Below are positions 31,234 to 41,104 of a stretch of DNA of 64,000 bases, in pieces (the stretch's first letter is position 1; every line of letters starts with the position of its first letter). The DNA is taken from contig NC_014924.1 of assembly GCF_000185965.1 (NCBI RefSeq), forward strand, positions 1,860,001 through 1,924,000. Reading direction: 5' to 3'. Origin of the DNA: Pseudoxanthomonas suwonensis 11-1. GTDB lineage: Bacteria; Pseudomonadota; Gammaproteobacteria; Xanthomonadales; Xanthomonadaceae. Under the pieces are notes generated by a model. The model made no database searches. It saw only the letters and a program-made list of their open reading frames with translations, and was not told the DNA's origin. The position numbers and the translations under genes were made by a program.

Positions 31234-31292
31234 CCGACCTCCCCGTGGAAAGAGGCCAGTGCTGAGGCTCGGCAGGTGGCGGAAGATGAAGG

Positions 31293-31332
31293 ACCCGACC
31301 CTCTCCCCAACCTTTTCCCGCCGGGAGAAGGG
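31293..31332. repeat. REP-like palindromic sequence
   Basis: The stretch begins CCGACCCTCTCCCCAACC and continues into CCTTTTCCCG/CGGGAGAAGG, which pair with one G-U. This resembles the dispersed CCCTCTCCC...GGGAGAGGG intergenic palindromes of many proteobacteria. It sits in the 298-base gap between rne and the NarL-type regulator, which otherwise holds only two terminators. Confidence 0.4.
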
Positions 31333-31412
31333 CTACGCGGTCCGACACCCGGACCGCGCACAACGCACTCACGCTGGGCCAGGTCGGCACCAAGGGGCGC
31401 CCAGGCGCGCCC

Positions 31413-31446
31413 AAGACAAAGCCCGCCAGATGGCGGGCTTTGTCTT
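31413..31446 (-). terminator. Strong hairpin downstream of the NarL-type regulator
   Basis: A 15-bp perfect stem (AAGACAAAGCCCGCC with its complement across AGAT), 33 bases after the regulator's stop on the minus strand. Its TTTGTCTT side favours termination of plus-strand transcripts as well. Confidence 0.7.
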
Positions 31447-31478
31447 TCCCCTCCTCGGTGGCTGAGAGGGGCCGGCGC

Positions 31479-32132
31479 TTAAAGCGACTGCGCCGGATCC
31501 ATCAGCCCGTAGCGCGCGGCCAGTCGCGCGAGGGCGATGCTGTCCTGCACGCCGATCTTCTCGAACAGGCGCGACTTGTGGGTGTTGACCGTCTTGGCGC
31601 TGAGCTTGAGCCGGCGCGCGATCATTTCCTGGCGCAGGCCCTGGACCAGCAGCATCGCCACCTCCAGCTCGCGCGGGGACAGGACATCGAATGGCGAACC
31701 GCCGCGCTCGACACCGGCCAGGGCCATGTTCTGGGCCACGCTGCTGCCGAGGTAGCGCTTGCCGTTGGCCACGTCGCGTACCGCGCGCAGCAGCTCGCGC
31801 GCATCGCCGGCCTTGCCGATATAGCCGGAGGCGCCGACATCGAGCAGCCGCTTCGGCAACGGTCCGTCCTCGAGCACGGATACGATCAGCACGCGCGACG
31901 GCAGGCCCTCCGCGACAATGCGCTCGGTCACTTCCAAGCCGCTGATGCCCGGCAGGTGCAGGTCGCAGAGGACCACGTCCGGTGGCACCGGCATCCTGCG
32001 CAGCTGGCGCAGCGCGTCCTCGCCATCCTCGGACTCGCCGACGATCTCGATGTCGGTCTCAGCCGCAAGGATCATGCGCAGTCCAGTGCGGACCAGCGCG
32101 TGGTCGTCGATCAGATATACCCGGATGGTCAT
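31479..32132 (-). CDS. NarL/FixJ-family response regulator (GacA/UvrY-like)
   Basis: A 217-residue two-component regulator: receiver domain with Asp57 (VVLCDLHLPGISG), phosphorylation-site Thr/Ser and Lys in the usual places, and a C-terminal LuxR-type helix-turn-helix (LSPRELEVAMLLVQGLRQEMIARRLKLSAKTVNTHKSR split over about 150-187). The overall match is to GacA/UvrY, which in partner species activates small RNAs that antagonise RsmA/CsrA. No uvrC gene follows, unlike in Pseudomonas and E. coli, so the GacA label is tentative. ATG 32132 has GAGGGAAC upstream. Confidence 0.85.
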   Translation of the reverse strand: MTIRVYLIDDHALVRTGLRMILAAETDIEIVGESEDGEDALRQLRRMPVPPDVVLCDLHLPGISGLEVTERIVAEGLPSRVLIVSVLEDGPLPKRLLDVGASGYIGKAGDARELLRAVRDVANGKRYLGSSVAQNMALAGVERGGSPFDVLSPRELEVAMLLVQGLRQEMIARRLKLSAKTVNTHKSRLFEKIGVQDSIALARLAARYGLMDPAQSL

Positions 32133-32259
32133 GCCGTTCCCTCGGTATGCCCTGCGCCTTGAGCCTATCGCCCCCACTCGGGCCGCTTCAAGCTCGTGCC
32201 AGTAGCGCTTGCACAACCTCCGGCGCGACCAGGATGGGCCTGGCCTCCCCTGCTGGAAC

Positions 32260-32349
32260 TGGCGGAGAGAGTGGGATTCGAACCCACGGAAGGTTTGACC
32301 CTTCGCCGGTTTTCAAGACCGGTGCCTTAAACCGCTCGGCCATCTCTCC
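32260..32349 (-). tRNA. tRNA-Ser (anticodon UGA)
   Basis: A 90-nt class II tRNA read on the minus strand from 32349. The 7-bp acceptor stem GGAGAGA/TCTCTCC, discriminator G and an encoded CCA end are present. The anticodon stem-loop is CCGGU-CUUGAAA-ACCGG with anticodon UGA (UCN serine codons), followed by a long variable arm (AAGG/CCTT) and the T loop TTCGAAT. Its 5' half is repeated in the two units directly upstream. Confidence 0.97.
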
Positions 32350-32479
32350 GAATTTTTCGCTTCTACAACCACGCTGCTCGCGCAGCGTCGCCGGTTTTGC
32401 CTCCACTTCGTGGAGGCGCCCTCCGGCCTGTCGGCCTGCGGGTCAAGACCGGTGCCTTAAACCACTCGGCCATCTCTCC
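32350..32479 (-). pseudogene. tRNA-Ser-like unit A, interrupted in the anticodon loop
   Basis: Read on the minus strand from 32479, the unit starts with the intact tRNA 5' half through the UGA anticodon (one change in the D arm). A 44-nt insert follows (32442-32399) with a GCCTCCAC-GAA-GTGGAGGC hairpin, then AAAACCGGCGA, which matches the 3' side of the anticodon stem. Next comes a 7-bp GCGA-loop hairpin (ACGCTGC/GCAGCGT) in the place of the variable arm. No T arm or acceptor 3' strand remains, so it cannot be a working tRNA. Confidence 0.7.
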
Positions 32480-32609
32480 GAATTTTTCGCTTCTACAACC
32501 ACGCTGCTCGCGCAGCGTCGCCGGTTTTGCCTCCACTTTCGTGGAGGCGCCTTCCGGCCGGGGGCCTGCAGGTCAAGACCGGTGCCTTGAATCGCTCGGC
32601 CATCTCTCC
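32480..32609 (-). pseudogene. tRNA-Ser-like unit B, interrupted in the anticodon loop
   Basis: Same build as unit A, read from 32609: tRNA 5' half with two changes in the D-loop region, a 44-nt insert (32572-32529) whose hairpin has the same 8-bp stem but a GAAA loop, AAAACCGGCGA, then the identical GCGA-loop hairpin and the same GCGAAAAATTC lead-in to the next unit. It lies furthest upstream relative to the tRNA. Confidence 0.7.
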
Positions 32610-32803
32610 GGATTTTTTTGCGTCTAACGACGCAGCTAACGCGACGCTGCGGGTTCCAGACAAGTACCGAGGCTTGGCCAGCGGCAATTCCCTGGAACCA
32701 GATTTTATTAGCGACAACGCCGGCTGGCACTCCGGTGATGCCCACTCCGGTGGACTCGTCCGCCGGCGGGTCGCGGATTGTCGCATGCCAGCGGGGGGCC
32801 GGA

Positions 32804-33793
32804 TCAGCTGGCCAGGGCCATCCCGTCGGCGTCTGCCTTGTCGCCTGGTTCGCCCTTGCGGCCGCAGTTGCCGCAATCCAGTCGCGAGGACTCGATCTGC
32901 TGCGGCAGGTGTTCGGCAAGGAAATCGATGAACACCCGCACCGCTGGCAGCAGGCCGCGGCGCGAGGCGAACACGGCGTGGCAGATGCCCTGCGGCAGCG
33001 ACCATTCCGGCAGCACCACTTCCAGTTCGCCATTGCGCACGGCTTCGGCGCACACGGTTTCCGGCAGCATGGTGATGCCGAAGCCGTCCTTGACCATGGA
33101 CAGCAGCAGCGGGAAGTCGAAGCCGGCCACGCGCGGCTGCAGGTTGTCGACCCGGCGCACCTCGCCGTTCGGGCCGTGCAGCTCCCAGCGCTGGTGCGCC
33201 TCGTCCTCGTGCATGCTCAGGGTCAGGTGCGAGGCCAGGTCGGACGGATCCTGCGGGCGGCCGGCACGGTCCAGGTACTTCGGACTGGCGACCATCAGCT
33301 CCTGGATCTGCCCGAAGCTGCGCATCACCAGGCTGCCATCATCGTCCAGCCTCGTGCGCACGCGGATCGCCACGTCGAAGCCTTCGTTGATCAGGTCGAC
33401 GCGGCGGTTGTTGACGTGCAGCTGCAGGCGCACCTTCGGGTACTGCTCGAGGAACTTCGGCAGCAGCTTCGGCAGCTGCTGCTGGGCGATGGCCACCGGC
33501 ACGCTCACCCGCACCAGCCCGCGCGGCTCGGCGCTCAGGCGGTCGACCACCTCGCGCGCGGCCTGGGCCTCGGTCAGCATGGTCTGTGCATGGCGATAGA
33601 CGCTCATGCCCACGTCGGTGACCGCGAAGCGGCGGGTGGAACGCTGCAGCAGGCGCACGCCAAGGTCGGTCTCGAGCTGGCTGATGCGGCGGCTCAGGCG
33701 CGACTTGGGGATACCCAGCGCGCGCTCGGCCGCGGCGAAACCGCCATGCTCGACCACCATGGCGAAGTAGTAGAGGTCATTCAGGTCCTGCAT
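32804..33793 (-). CDS. LysR-family transcriptional regulator
   Basis: A 329-residue LysR regulator: N-terminal winged helix ([25 protein letters not shown], then [14 protein letters not shown]) and a periplasmic-binding-type effector domain (about 92-300). The C-terminal tail (about 300-329) is an unusual addition with two cysteines in [10 protein letters not shown], which could bind metal or sense redox. It is divergent from azoR, the common layout of LysR regulators that control quinone or azo reductases. The inducer is unknown. Confidence 0.92.
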   Translation of the reverse strand: MQDLNDLYYFAMVVEHGGFAAAERALGIPKSRLSRRISQLETDLGVRLLQRSTRRFAVTDVGMSVYRHAQTMLTEAQAAREVVDRLSAEPRGLVRVSVPVAIAQQQLPKLLPKFLEQYPKVRLQLHVNNRRVDLINEGFDVAIRVRTRLDDDGSLVMRSFGQIQELMVASPKYLDRAGRPQDPSDLASHLTLSMHEDEAHQRWELHGPNGEVRRVDNLQPRVAGFDFPLLLSMVKDGFGITMLPETVCAEAVRNGELEVVLPEWSLPQGICHAVFASRRGLLPAVRVFIDFLAEHLPQQIESSRLDCGNCGRKGEPGDKADADGMALAS

Positions 33794-33817
33794 GGCGCTA
33801 TCTCCACAGGCGCAACA

Positions 33818-33831
33818 GATGGTGCCATCTA
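33818..33831. promoter_or_regulatory. Candidate LysR operator
   Basis: AGATGG-TG-CCATCT is a perfect 6-bp inverted repeat in the 122-base divergent gap between the LysR gene and azoR, 24 bases before the LysR start. It is the most symmetrical element in the gap; binding is not demonstrated. Confidence 0.4.
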
Positions 33832-33915
33832 ACCACCTTTATCCCATCCGTGCAACGATGGAAGCTGTGCCCACTCCGCGGCCACGCCGCAGCCCCATCA
33901 GAGAGAGAGCACCGC

Positions 33916-34503
33916 ATGAAACTCCTGCATCTGGACTCGAGCGCCCTGGGCGCCAATTCGGTCAGCCGCGAACTGAGCGCGGCCATCGTTGCCAGCTGGC
34001 AGGCCCGCCACCCGGGCCTGGAGGTCGAGTACCGCGACCTGGACAGCGAACCCCTGCCCCACCTGACCGGCGCCAGCCTGGCCAAGGCCGATCCCGCCGC
34101 GGTGGCGGACGCCGAGCGCGTGCTGGAGCAGTTCCTCGCGGCAGACGTGGTGGTGATCGGGGCGCCGATGTACAACTTCAGCATCCCCTCGACCCTGAAG
34201 GCCTGGATCGACCGCATCGCGGTGGCCGGGCGCACCTTCCGCTACACCGCCAATGGCCCCGAGGGCCTTGCAGGCGGCCGCAAGGTCATCATTGCCAGCG
34301 CCCGCGGCGGCTTGTACGCCGGCTCCCCGGCCGATTTCCAGGAGCCCTTCCTGCGCCAGGTGTTCACCTTCATCGGCGTGGAAGACCTGGTGTTCGTGCG
34401 CGCCGAGGGCGTATCGCTGTCCCCCGAGCACCGCGCCAGGGCCGTGGCCGATGCATTGGCCCAGATCGACGGCGTGGTCGAGCCGGTGGCCGAAGCGGCC
34501 TGA
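33916..34503 (+). CDS. azoR: FMN-dependent NADH-azoreductase
   Basis: A 195-residue flavodoxin-fold enzyme of the AzoR family (E. coli 201) that reduces quinones and azo dyes with NADH and FMN. Signatures are the phosphate-binding [17 protein letters not shown] at the N-terminus and [19 protein letters not shown] in the middle, with SARGGLY near the flavin. The ATG at 33916 follows AGAGAGAG. It is probably controlled by the divergent LysR gene and serves quinone or electrophile stress. Confidence 0.93.
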   Translation: MKLLHLDSSALGANSVSRELSAAIVASWQARHPGLEVEYRDLDSEPLPHLTGASLAKADPAAVADAERVLEQFLAADVVVIGAPMYNFSIPSTLKAWIDRIAVAGRTFRYTANGPEGLAGGRKVIIASARGGLYAGSPADFQEPFLRQVFTFIGVEDLVFVRAEGVSLSPEHRARAVADALAQIDGVVEPVAEAA

Positions 34504-34510
34504 AAACGAC

Positions 34511-34534
34511 GGCGGCCGGTCATCGCCGGCCGCC
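34511..34534. terminator. Terminator between azoR and serS
   Basis: GGCGGCCGG pairs perfectly with CCGGCCGCC (9 bp, 6-base loop). On the minus strand it is followed by GTCGTTTT, so it suits serS best; it may act in both directions. Confidence 0.7.
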
Positions 34535-34556
34535 TATCCTGGAAATCCGACCCCGG

Positions 34557-35867
<1,311 letters not shown>

Positions 35868-35950
35868 TTATCCCCCAACCAATGGTGCCCGCGCCCGCTA
35901 CTGCGCCGGCGCTGTGCCAGAATCGACCGCTCCGTCCGCCGACACGCCGC

Positions 35951-36580
35951 ATGAGCCGAACCGACGAACAACCCGATGGCGCGCTGCGCTACCTGCCACA
36001 GGGCCGCTGGGCCGTGGTGGCCGGCGCATTCGTGCTTGGCTGGGTGCTGTTCCTGCTGGTGGTGACCCGGCAGTCGACCGATCCGGTCCCGGGCGAGGCC
36101 GCTCCGGCCGCGGCCCTGGCTGCCCTGCCCAACGATCCCCTGCCCGCCCCGGTGCCGGCTGGCGCCAGTGCGCCGCTGCCGCAGGCGGCCGATGGCGAGG
36201 GCGCGCGCCTGGTCGAGGAACCGTCGCCTCCGCCCCCGGTGCAGCCGGAGCCGCAGCCGGCAACCCCGTCCCCGGTGGAAGTCGCGCCCGTGCAGCAGGT
36301 TGCTGCCCAGCCGCCGGCACTGCTGGCCGGGCAGGAACCGCCGCGCTATCCGGTTTCCGCCCTGCGCAGCGGCGAGAGCGGGACCGTGGTGCTGCGGGTC
36401 CAGGTCGATGCCGAGGGCCGCGCGGGCGACGTGGAGATCATCGAGCGCAGCGGCTCGCGCGATCTCGACCGGGCCGCCGCCGACGCTGCCCTGCGCTGGC
36501 GCTTCCAGCCGGCGCGTGATGCCGAAGGCCGCCCGATGCCTGGCGAGGCGATCGTCCCGGTCGAGTTCCAGACGCAGTGA
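35951..36580 (+). CDS. TonB-family protein, membrane anchored
   Basis: A 209-residue protein with a cytoplasmic N-terminus, one membrane helix (about 21-42), a Pro/Ala/Glu-rich spacer and a TonB C-terminal domain (PPRYPVSALRSGESGTVVLRVQVDAEG, ALRWRFQPARD). This is the layout of TonB-type energy transducers that couple ExbB/ExbD to outer-membrane receptors, but no exbBD genes are nearby and the SHLS-like motif in the helix is not clear. It is divergent from serS and followed by a second TonB-like gene. Confidence 0.8.
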   Translation: MSRTDEQPDGALRYLPQGRWAVVAGAFVLGWVLFLLVVTRQSTDPVPGEAAPAAALAALPNDPLPAPVPAGASAPLPQAADGEGARLVEEPSPPPPVQPEPQPATPSPVEVAPVQQVAAQPPALLAGQEPPRYPVSALRSGESGTVVLRVQVDAEGRAGDVEIIERSGSRDLDRAAADAALRWRFQPARDAEGRPMPGEAIVPVEFQTQ

Positions 36581-36593
36581 CGCCGCGCTCACC

Positions 36594-36633
36594 GCGATGA
36601 ACCGTATTGCCATGTTGCAATCCGGTTCATCGC
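36594..36633. repeat. 40-nt perfect hairpin between two TonB-like genes
   Basis: GCGATGAACCG pairs with CGGTTCATCGC (11 bp), then after a single T/C mismatch ATTGC pairs with GCAAT around a 6-base loop. No T run follows. It could be an intercistronic processing element, an attenuator or a small dispersed repeat. Confidence 0.75.
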
Positions 36634-36701
36634 TTCAACACCTTCCGGACACATCGGCATGGCGAGACTCGATCCCGTAGTCAACGGATCGAGGAAGCGC
36701 G

Positions 36702-37202
36702 ATGGGGACCTGGTATGAGAGCGGACGCGCCACGCCGGCGGCAGGCCATGCGGCCGGCACGAAGCGGGTCTCCCCGGTGCTGCTGGGTGGCTTGGCCATC
36801 GCGATGATTGCCCTTGCGCTGGCCTTCCATGCGAGCCGGGATGCCGACCAGGCTGGTCGCCCCGACATGCAGCTCCCCGCCTCATCTCCCGGGGGCGCCT
36901 CTGCATTCGGCGATGCCGTGGTCAACCGCCCTCCGCGCCCGCTGGCCGGCAACCCGGTCCCCAGCTATCCGCGCTCGGCGCTGCGTAAGGGCAGCGAGGG
37001 CGACGTGGTCCTGAGCATCATCGTCGGCGACGACGGTCGTCCGGTGGACGTGCAGGTGGTCGAGCGCGCCGGCACCGAGGACCCCGCCTTCGACCGCGCC
37101 GCGATCGAGGCCGCGCTGCAGTGGCGCTTCGAGCCGGCACTGCGTGATGGCGAGGCGGTTCCGTCGACGGTGCGCCTGCCGATCGAGTTCCGCCGCAACT
37201 GA
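36702..37202 (+). CDS. TonB-family protein, short
   Basis: A 166-residue protein: a basic N-terminus, a membrane helix at about 24-43 (SPVLLGGLAIAMIALALAF), a short linker and a TonB C-terminal domain (NPVPSYPRSALRKGSEGDVVL, AALQWRFEPALRDG). The ATG at 36702 has GAGGAA upstream. The domain is clearly related to that of the gene before it, so the pair looks like a tandem duplication with divergence; the Pro-rich spacer is much shorter here, perhaps too short to span the periplasm. Confidence 0.8.
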   Translation: MGTWYESGRATPAAGHAAGTKRVSPVLLGGLAIAMIALALAFHASRDADQAGRPDMQLPASSPGGASAFGDAVVNRPPRPLAGNPVPSYPRSALRKGSEGDVVLSIIVGDDGRPVDVQVVERAGTEDPAFDRAAIEAALQWRFEPALRDGEAVPSTVRLPIEFRRN

Positions 37203-37215
37203 GGGCCGCCGGCGC

Positions 37216-38535
37216 TCAGGCGGCCGGCGACTCCAGCGCGAAACCACAGCCACGCGCGAGCTGGTCGAAGCCCGGGAACGAGGTGGCGACGGTCGCGATC
37301 TCGTTGATCCGCACCTGCCCATCCGCACGCTGCCCGGCGACGCTGAAGGACATCGCGATGCGGTGGTCGTGCAGGCTCTCGATGATGCCGCCGTGCAGCT
37401 GCCCGGGATGGATGGTCGCGCCGTCGGCGGTCTCGTCCACCTGCAGGCCCAGGGTACGCAGGCCATTGGCCATGGCCGCCAGGCGATCCGATTCCTTGAC
37501 CCGCAGTTCGCCCGCGCCCGTGACCACGGTCGGGCCTTCGGCGCAGGCCGCGGCCACGAACAGCGCCGGGAACTCGTCGATCATGTCCGGCACCAGCGCC
37601 TCGGGCACCTGGACGCCCCGCAGCGGCGCATGGCGCACCACCAGGTCCGCCACCGGCTCGCCACCATGGGTGGACGGGTTTTCCTCGGTGATGTCCGCGC
37701 CCATCAGGCGCAGCGCGTGCAGCAGGCCGGTACGGCGCGGATTGAGTCCGACCGCTTTCAGCCGCAGCTCCGAACCCGGGACGATGCTCGCCGCCACCAG
37801 GAAGAACGCTGCCGAGGAGAAATCCGCCGGCACCGCGATGTCGGTGGCGCGCAGGCGCTGGCCGCCACGCAGGCGGGCGCGGCCCGGGGAGAACTCGATG
37901 TCCACGCCGAACGCGGCAAGCATGCGCTCGGTGTAGTCGCGGGTCGGGTGCGGTTCGGTGATCGAGGTTTCGCCATGGGCGTAGAGACCGGCCAGCAGCA
38001 GCGCGGACTTCACCTGGGCACTGGCCACCGGCAGGGTGTAGTCGATGCCGTGCAGCGCCTGCCCGCCATGGATGCGCAGCGGCGGCGTGCCGTCGGCCCC
38101 GGTGTCGATCCGCGCGCCCATCTCCGCCAGCGGCACGGTCACGCGGCGCATCGGCCGCTTCGACAGCGAGGCGTCACCGACCAGCACGCTGTCGAAGGCC
38201 TGGCCGGCCAGCAGGCCGGCCAGCAGGCGCATGCCGGTGCCGGCATTGCCGCAGTCCAGCGGGCCGTCCGCGGCGCGCAGGCCGTCCACGCCCACGCCAT
38301 GCACGATGCGGCGCGACGGCGTCGGGGTCTCGATGCGCACGCCCAGCCGCTCAAAGATCGCCGCGGTGGAGCGAGTGTCCTCTCCTTCCAGGAAACCGTC
38401 GATGGTCGAGGTGCCATCGGCCAGCGCGGCGAACATCACCGCGCGGTGCGAGACCGACTTGTCGCCCGGGATTTCCAGGGTGCCGCGCAGCGGCTGCCCG
38501 GCGCTTGCGATCCAGTGTTGCGAAGACTGCGACAT
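37216..38535 (-). CDS. aroA: 3-phosphoshikimate 1-carboxyvinyltransferase (EPSP synthase)
   Basis: A 439-residue EPSP synthase, sixth step of the shikimate pathway, joining PEP to shikimate-3-phosphate. Signatures include [37 protein letters not shown] and [15 protein letters not shown]. In the active-site loop the residue after GNAGT is Gly, as in glyphosate-sensitive class I enzymes, though class II-type spacing is also possible. ATG 38535 has TGGAGAG upstream. It is third in a serC-pheA-aroA series, with a heptamer repeat before it. Confidence 0.95.
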   Translation of the reverse strand: MSQSSQHWIASAGQPLRGTLEIPGDKSVSHRAVMFAALADGTSTIDGFLEGEDTRSTAAIFERLGVRIETPTPSRRIVHGVGVDGLRAADGPLDCGNAGTGMRLLAGLLAGQAFDSVLVGDASLSKRPMRRVTVPLAEMGARIDTGADGTPPLRIHGGQALHGIDYTLPVASAQVKSALLLAGLYAHGETSITEPHPTRDYTERMLAAFGVDIEFSPGRARLRGGQRLRATDIAVPADFSSAAFFLVAASIVPGSELRLKAVGLNPRRTGLLHALRLMGADITEENPSTHGGEPVADLVVRHAPLRGVQVPEALVPDMIDEFPALFVAAACAEGPTVVTGAGELRVKESDRLAAMANGLRTLGLQVDETADGATIHPGQLHGGIIESLHDHRIAMSFSVAGQRADGQVRINEIATVATSFPGFDQLARGCGFALESPAA

Positions 38536-38581
38536 CAGCTCTCCATCGTCTGCACGCCCGGCACCTTCCAGCGCCGCGAAC

Positions 38582-38630
38582 CAATCACCAATCACCAATC
38601 ACCAATCACGAATCACGAATCACCAATTAC
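38582..38630. repeat. Seven tandem heptamers between pheA and aroA
   Basis: Seven adjacent 7-bp units: CAATCAC four times, GAATCAC twice and CAATTAC once, from 38582 to 38630. The tract ends 5 bases from the pheA stop, and its other edge is 46 bases upstream of the aroA start. A heptamer array can gain or lose units by slippage; it lies outside coding sequence, so any effect would be on mRNA structure or spacing. Confidence 0.92.
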
Positions 38631-38635
38631 CGCCC

Positions 38636-39832
38636 TCAGGGCACCGCGACCGGATAGGAACCCAGCACCTTGACCTTGGCCACGTGCTGCTCCAGGTCGG
38701 CCAGCGCCTGCTTCATCGCCTCGTCCTCGACATGGCCGGCCAGGTCGATGAAGAACGCGTACTCCCACTTGGCCTGGTGCGAGGGCCGCGATTCGATCCG
38801 GTTCATGCTGATGCCATGCCGCGCGAACGGGCTGAGCACGTCGAACAACGCGCCGGGCTTGTCGTGGATGAACACCAGGATCGAGGTGCGGTCGTGGCCG
38901 GACGGCGGGAACAGGCGGCGGCCGATCACCAGGAAGCGCGTGGTGTTGTCGCGGTCGTCCTGGATGGGCTGCATGATGACCTTCTTCAGGCCATACACGT
39001 GGGCCGCGCTCTCGCCGGCGATGGCCGCGGCGTCGTCGGCGCCACGCGCGCGGCGCGCACCCTCGGCGTTGCTCGACACCGGGATCTTCTCGACCTTCGG
39101 CAGGTTGGCGCGCAGCCAGCCTGCGGTCTGGGCGAAGGCCTGCGGATGCGCGTAGATGCGCTCGATGTCCTCGATCCGGCCGCTGCGCGAGAGCAGGTAC
39201 TGGTGCACCTTCAGCTCCACCTCGCCGCAGATCTTCAGCGGCGAGGTCAGGAACATGTCCAGCGTCACCTGGATCGTGCCCTGCCCCGAGTTCTCCACCG
39301 GCACCACGCCGAAGTCGGCGTTCCCGGCGTCGACTTCCTGGAACACCTCCTCGATGCTGCCCAGCGGCAGTCCGTGCGCCGAGCGGCCGAAGTGCTTGAG
39401 CACGGCCTGCTGGCTGAAGGTGCCCTCCGGGCCGAGGTAGCCGATCTTCAGCGGCTCCTGCTGGGCCAGGCAGGCGGACATGATCTCGCGGAACACATGC
39501 ACCAGGACCTCGTCCGAGAGCGGGCCCTCGTTGCGGTCCACCACCATGCGCAGCACCTGGGCCTCGCGCTCGGGCCGGTAGTAGTCCACCGCCGCGGCGA
39601 GCTTGCCCTTGGCCTTGCCGACCTGCAGCGCGAACCGCGCGCGCTCGGCGATCAGTTCCTGGATGTGACGGTCGATGCTGTCGATCTGCGCACGCACGTC
39701 GGCCAGCATCGGCGCTGGCGCGGCCGGCTCGCGCGGTGCGCTTTGGCCGGCCCTGGCCTTGCCCTTGCGGGCGGCGGCGGGCGGCTTGTTCGCGCTGGTT
39801 TTCCTCGTTGCCATCTGGGGATCCGTGGTCAT
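38636..39832 (-). CDS. pheA: Chorismate mutase / prephenate dehydratase (P-protein)
   Basis: A 398-residue bifunctional enzyme of phenylalanine synthesis. After a Lys/Ala/Pro-rich N-terminal extension (about 1-40) come the AroQ chorismate mutase ([23 protein letters not shown]), the dehydratase domain ([15 protein letters not shown] through [11 protein letters not shown]) and an ACT domain ([18 protein letters not shown], with [12 protein letters not shown]) that gives feedback control by phenylalanine. It lies between serC and aroA on the same strand. Confidence 0.96.
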   Translation of the reverse strand: MTTDPQMATRKTSANKPPAAARKGKARAGQSAPREPAAPAPMLADVRAQIDSIDRHIQELIAERARFALQVGKAKGKLAAAVDYYRPEREAQVLRMVVDRNEGPLSDEVLVHVFREIMSACLAQQEPLKIGYLGPEGTFSQQAVLKHFGRSAHGLPLGSIEEVFQEVDAGNADFGVVPVENSGQGTIQVTLDMFLTSPLKICGEVELKVHQYLLSRSGRIEDIERIYAHPQAFAQTAGWLRANLPKVEKIPVSSNAEGARRARGADDAAAIAGESAAHVYGLKKVIMQPIQDDRDNTTRFLVIGRRLFPPSGHDRTSILVFIHDKPGALFDVLSPFARHGISMNRIESRPSHQAKWEYAFFIDLAGHVEDEAMKQALADLEQHVAKVKVLGSYPVAVP

Positions 39833-39871
39833 TGGCGGCGGCCGCTGCCGCCGCTCGCATCGCGGGAAAGG

Positions 39872-40963
39872 TCAGCCGTTGCGGCGCTGGAAATCGGCCA
39901 TGAAGTCGACCAGCGCCTGCGCGCCTTCCACCGGCATGGCGTTGTACAGCGAGGCACGCAGGCCGCCGACGGCCTTGTGGCCCTTCAGCGCCAGCAGCCC
40001 GGCCGCCTTCGATTCGGAGAGGAAGCGCGTGGTCAGGGTGTCGTCCGGCAGGAAGAACGGGATGTTCATGCGCGAACGCACCGCCGGGGCCACCTCGTTG
40101 CGGTAGAAGCCACCGGAACCGTCGATCGCGCCGTACACCAGCGCCGACTTGGCGGCGTTGCGGCGGGCGAACTCCTCGACGCCGCCCTGCTCCAGCATCC
40201 AGCGGACCGTCAGGCCCAGCAGGTACCAGTTCCAGGTCGGCGGCGTGTTGAGCATCGAATCGCGCGCCGCGTGCGAGGCATAGGTGAAGATGTCGGCGCG
40301 CGGCTGGCCGGCGCGCTCGAGCAGGTCGCGGCGCACGACCAGCACCGAGATCCCGACCGGGCCGAGGTTCTTCTGCGCGCCGGCGTAGATCAGGCCGTAC
40401 TTCGACACGTCGACCGGCTCGGAGGCGATCGAGGAACTGAAGTCGGCGAACAGCGGCGCCGCACCCACGTCCGGGGTATCGCGGAATTCGACGCCGTGGA
40501 TGGTCTCGTTGGCGGTGATGTGCACGTAGGCCGCATCGTCGCTGAGCTGCCACTGCGCGCGCGGCGGGATGCTGCGGAAGCCGCCGTCCGGCTCCTCGCT
40601 GCTGGCGGCCACGTGCACGTCGACGTAGGGCCTGACCTGCCTGATCGCGGTCTTGCTCCAGTGGCCGGTGACCACGTAGTCCGCGACCTGCCCGGGCGAG
40701 GCGAAGTTCAGCGCGATCAGGGCCTGCTGGGTGGTGGCGCCGCCGGCCAGGAACAGTACGGCGTAGTCGTCCGGGATCGACATCAGCGCACGCAGGTCGG
40801 CCTCGGCCTGGGCTGCCACCGCCATGAACTCCGCGCCACGGTGGCTGAGTTCCACGATCGACGCGCCCGTCCCGTTCCAGTCCAGCATCTCCGCCTGCGC
40901 CTGGCGCAGGACTGCTTCCGGCAACGTCGCAGGGCCGGCACTGAAGTTGTAAGCGCGCGTCAT
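39872..40963 (-). CDS. serC: Phosphoserine aminotransferase
   Basis: A 363-residue PLP enzyme (E. coli 362) converting 3-phosphohydroxypyruvate to phosphoserine for serine, and acting in pyridoxine synthesis. The PLP lysine lies in [12 protein letters not shown]; the N-terminal [15 protein letters not shown] and C-terminal [14 protein letters not shown] are diagnostic. ATG 40963 is set by this N-terminus. It heads the serC-pheA-aroA operon known from pseudomonads and relatives; the hisC and tyrA members of that supraoperon are missing here. Confidence 0.96.
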   Translation of the reverse strand: MTRAYNFSAGPATLPEAVLRQAQAEMLDWNGTGASIVELSHRGAEFMAVAAQAEADLRALMSIPDDYAVLFLAGGATTQQALIALNFASPGQVADYVVTGHWSKTAIRQVRPYVDVHVAASSEEPDGGFRSIPPRAQWQLSDDAAYVHITANETIHGVEFRDTPDVGAAPLFADFSSSIASEPVDVSKYGLIYAGAQKNLGPVGISVLVVRRDLLERAGQPRADIFTYASHAARDSMLNTPPTWNWYLLGLTVRWMLEQGGVEEFARRNAAKSALVYGAIDGSGGFYRNEVAPAVRSRMNIPFFLPDDTLTTRFLSESKAAGLLALKGHKAVGGLRASLYNAMPVEGAQALVDFMADFQRRNG

Positions 40964-41104
40964 GAAGCACCCGTAACAGTAGGGGCCGTAGTATGCCGCA
41001 GCGCACCAGTTGCGGGCGCAACCAAGAAAGCGTCCTGGCACGCGTGGGAACCGCCGTGCCGCGGGCGCGGTCACAGCCTCCAGAACCCCTGTGGAACCGC
41101 CTCC

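Larger units (their letters stand above)
32313..32609. repeat. 130-bp tandem repeat overlapping tRNA-Ser
   Basis: Three copies of the same sequence start at 32313, 32443 and 32573, an exact 130-bp period. Copies 1 and 2 are full length and nearly identical (a few substitutions, one base gained and one lost); copy 3 is recognisable for 37 bp and then diverges. The first 37 bp of each copy equal the 5' half of the tRNA-Ser gene. The remaining 194 bases up to the LysR gene (32610-32803) hold no gene, only a 7-bp GGTTCCA/TGGAACC inverted repeat. Confidence 0.9.

Noticed and set aside
31228-31412. A small protein gene in the rne-regulator gap
   Set aside because: Short open frames there have no ribosome site and run through the terminator hairpins.
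32350-32479. Functional intron-containing tRNA gene
   Set aside because: The insert is 44 nt, far too short for a group I intron, and the unit has no T arm or acceptor 3' strand.
32313-32609. CRISPR array or integron attC array
   Set aside because: The units are immediately adjacent with no unique spacers, no cas or integrase gene is near, and the repeated core is tRNA sequence.
38582-38630. CRISPR-like or direct-repeat origin (iteron) array
   Set aside because: Units are 7 bp without spacers and no replication gene is present; simple slippage repeats explain it.
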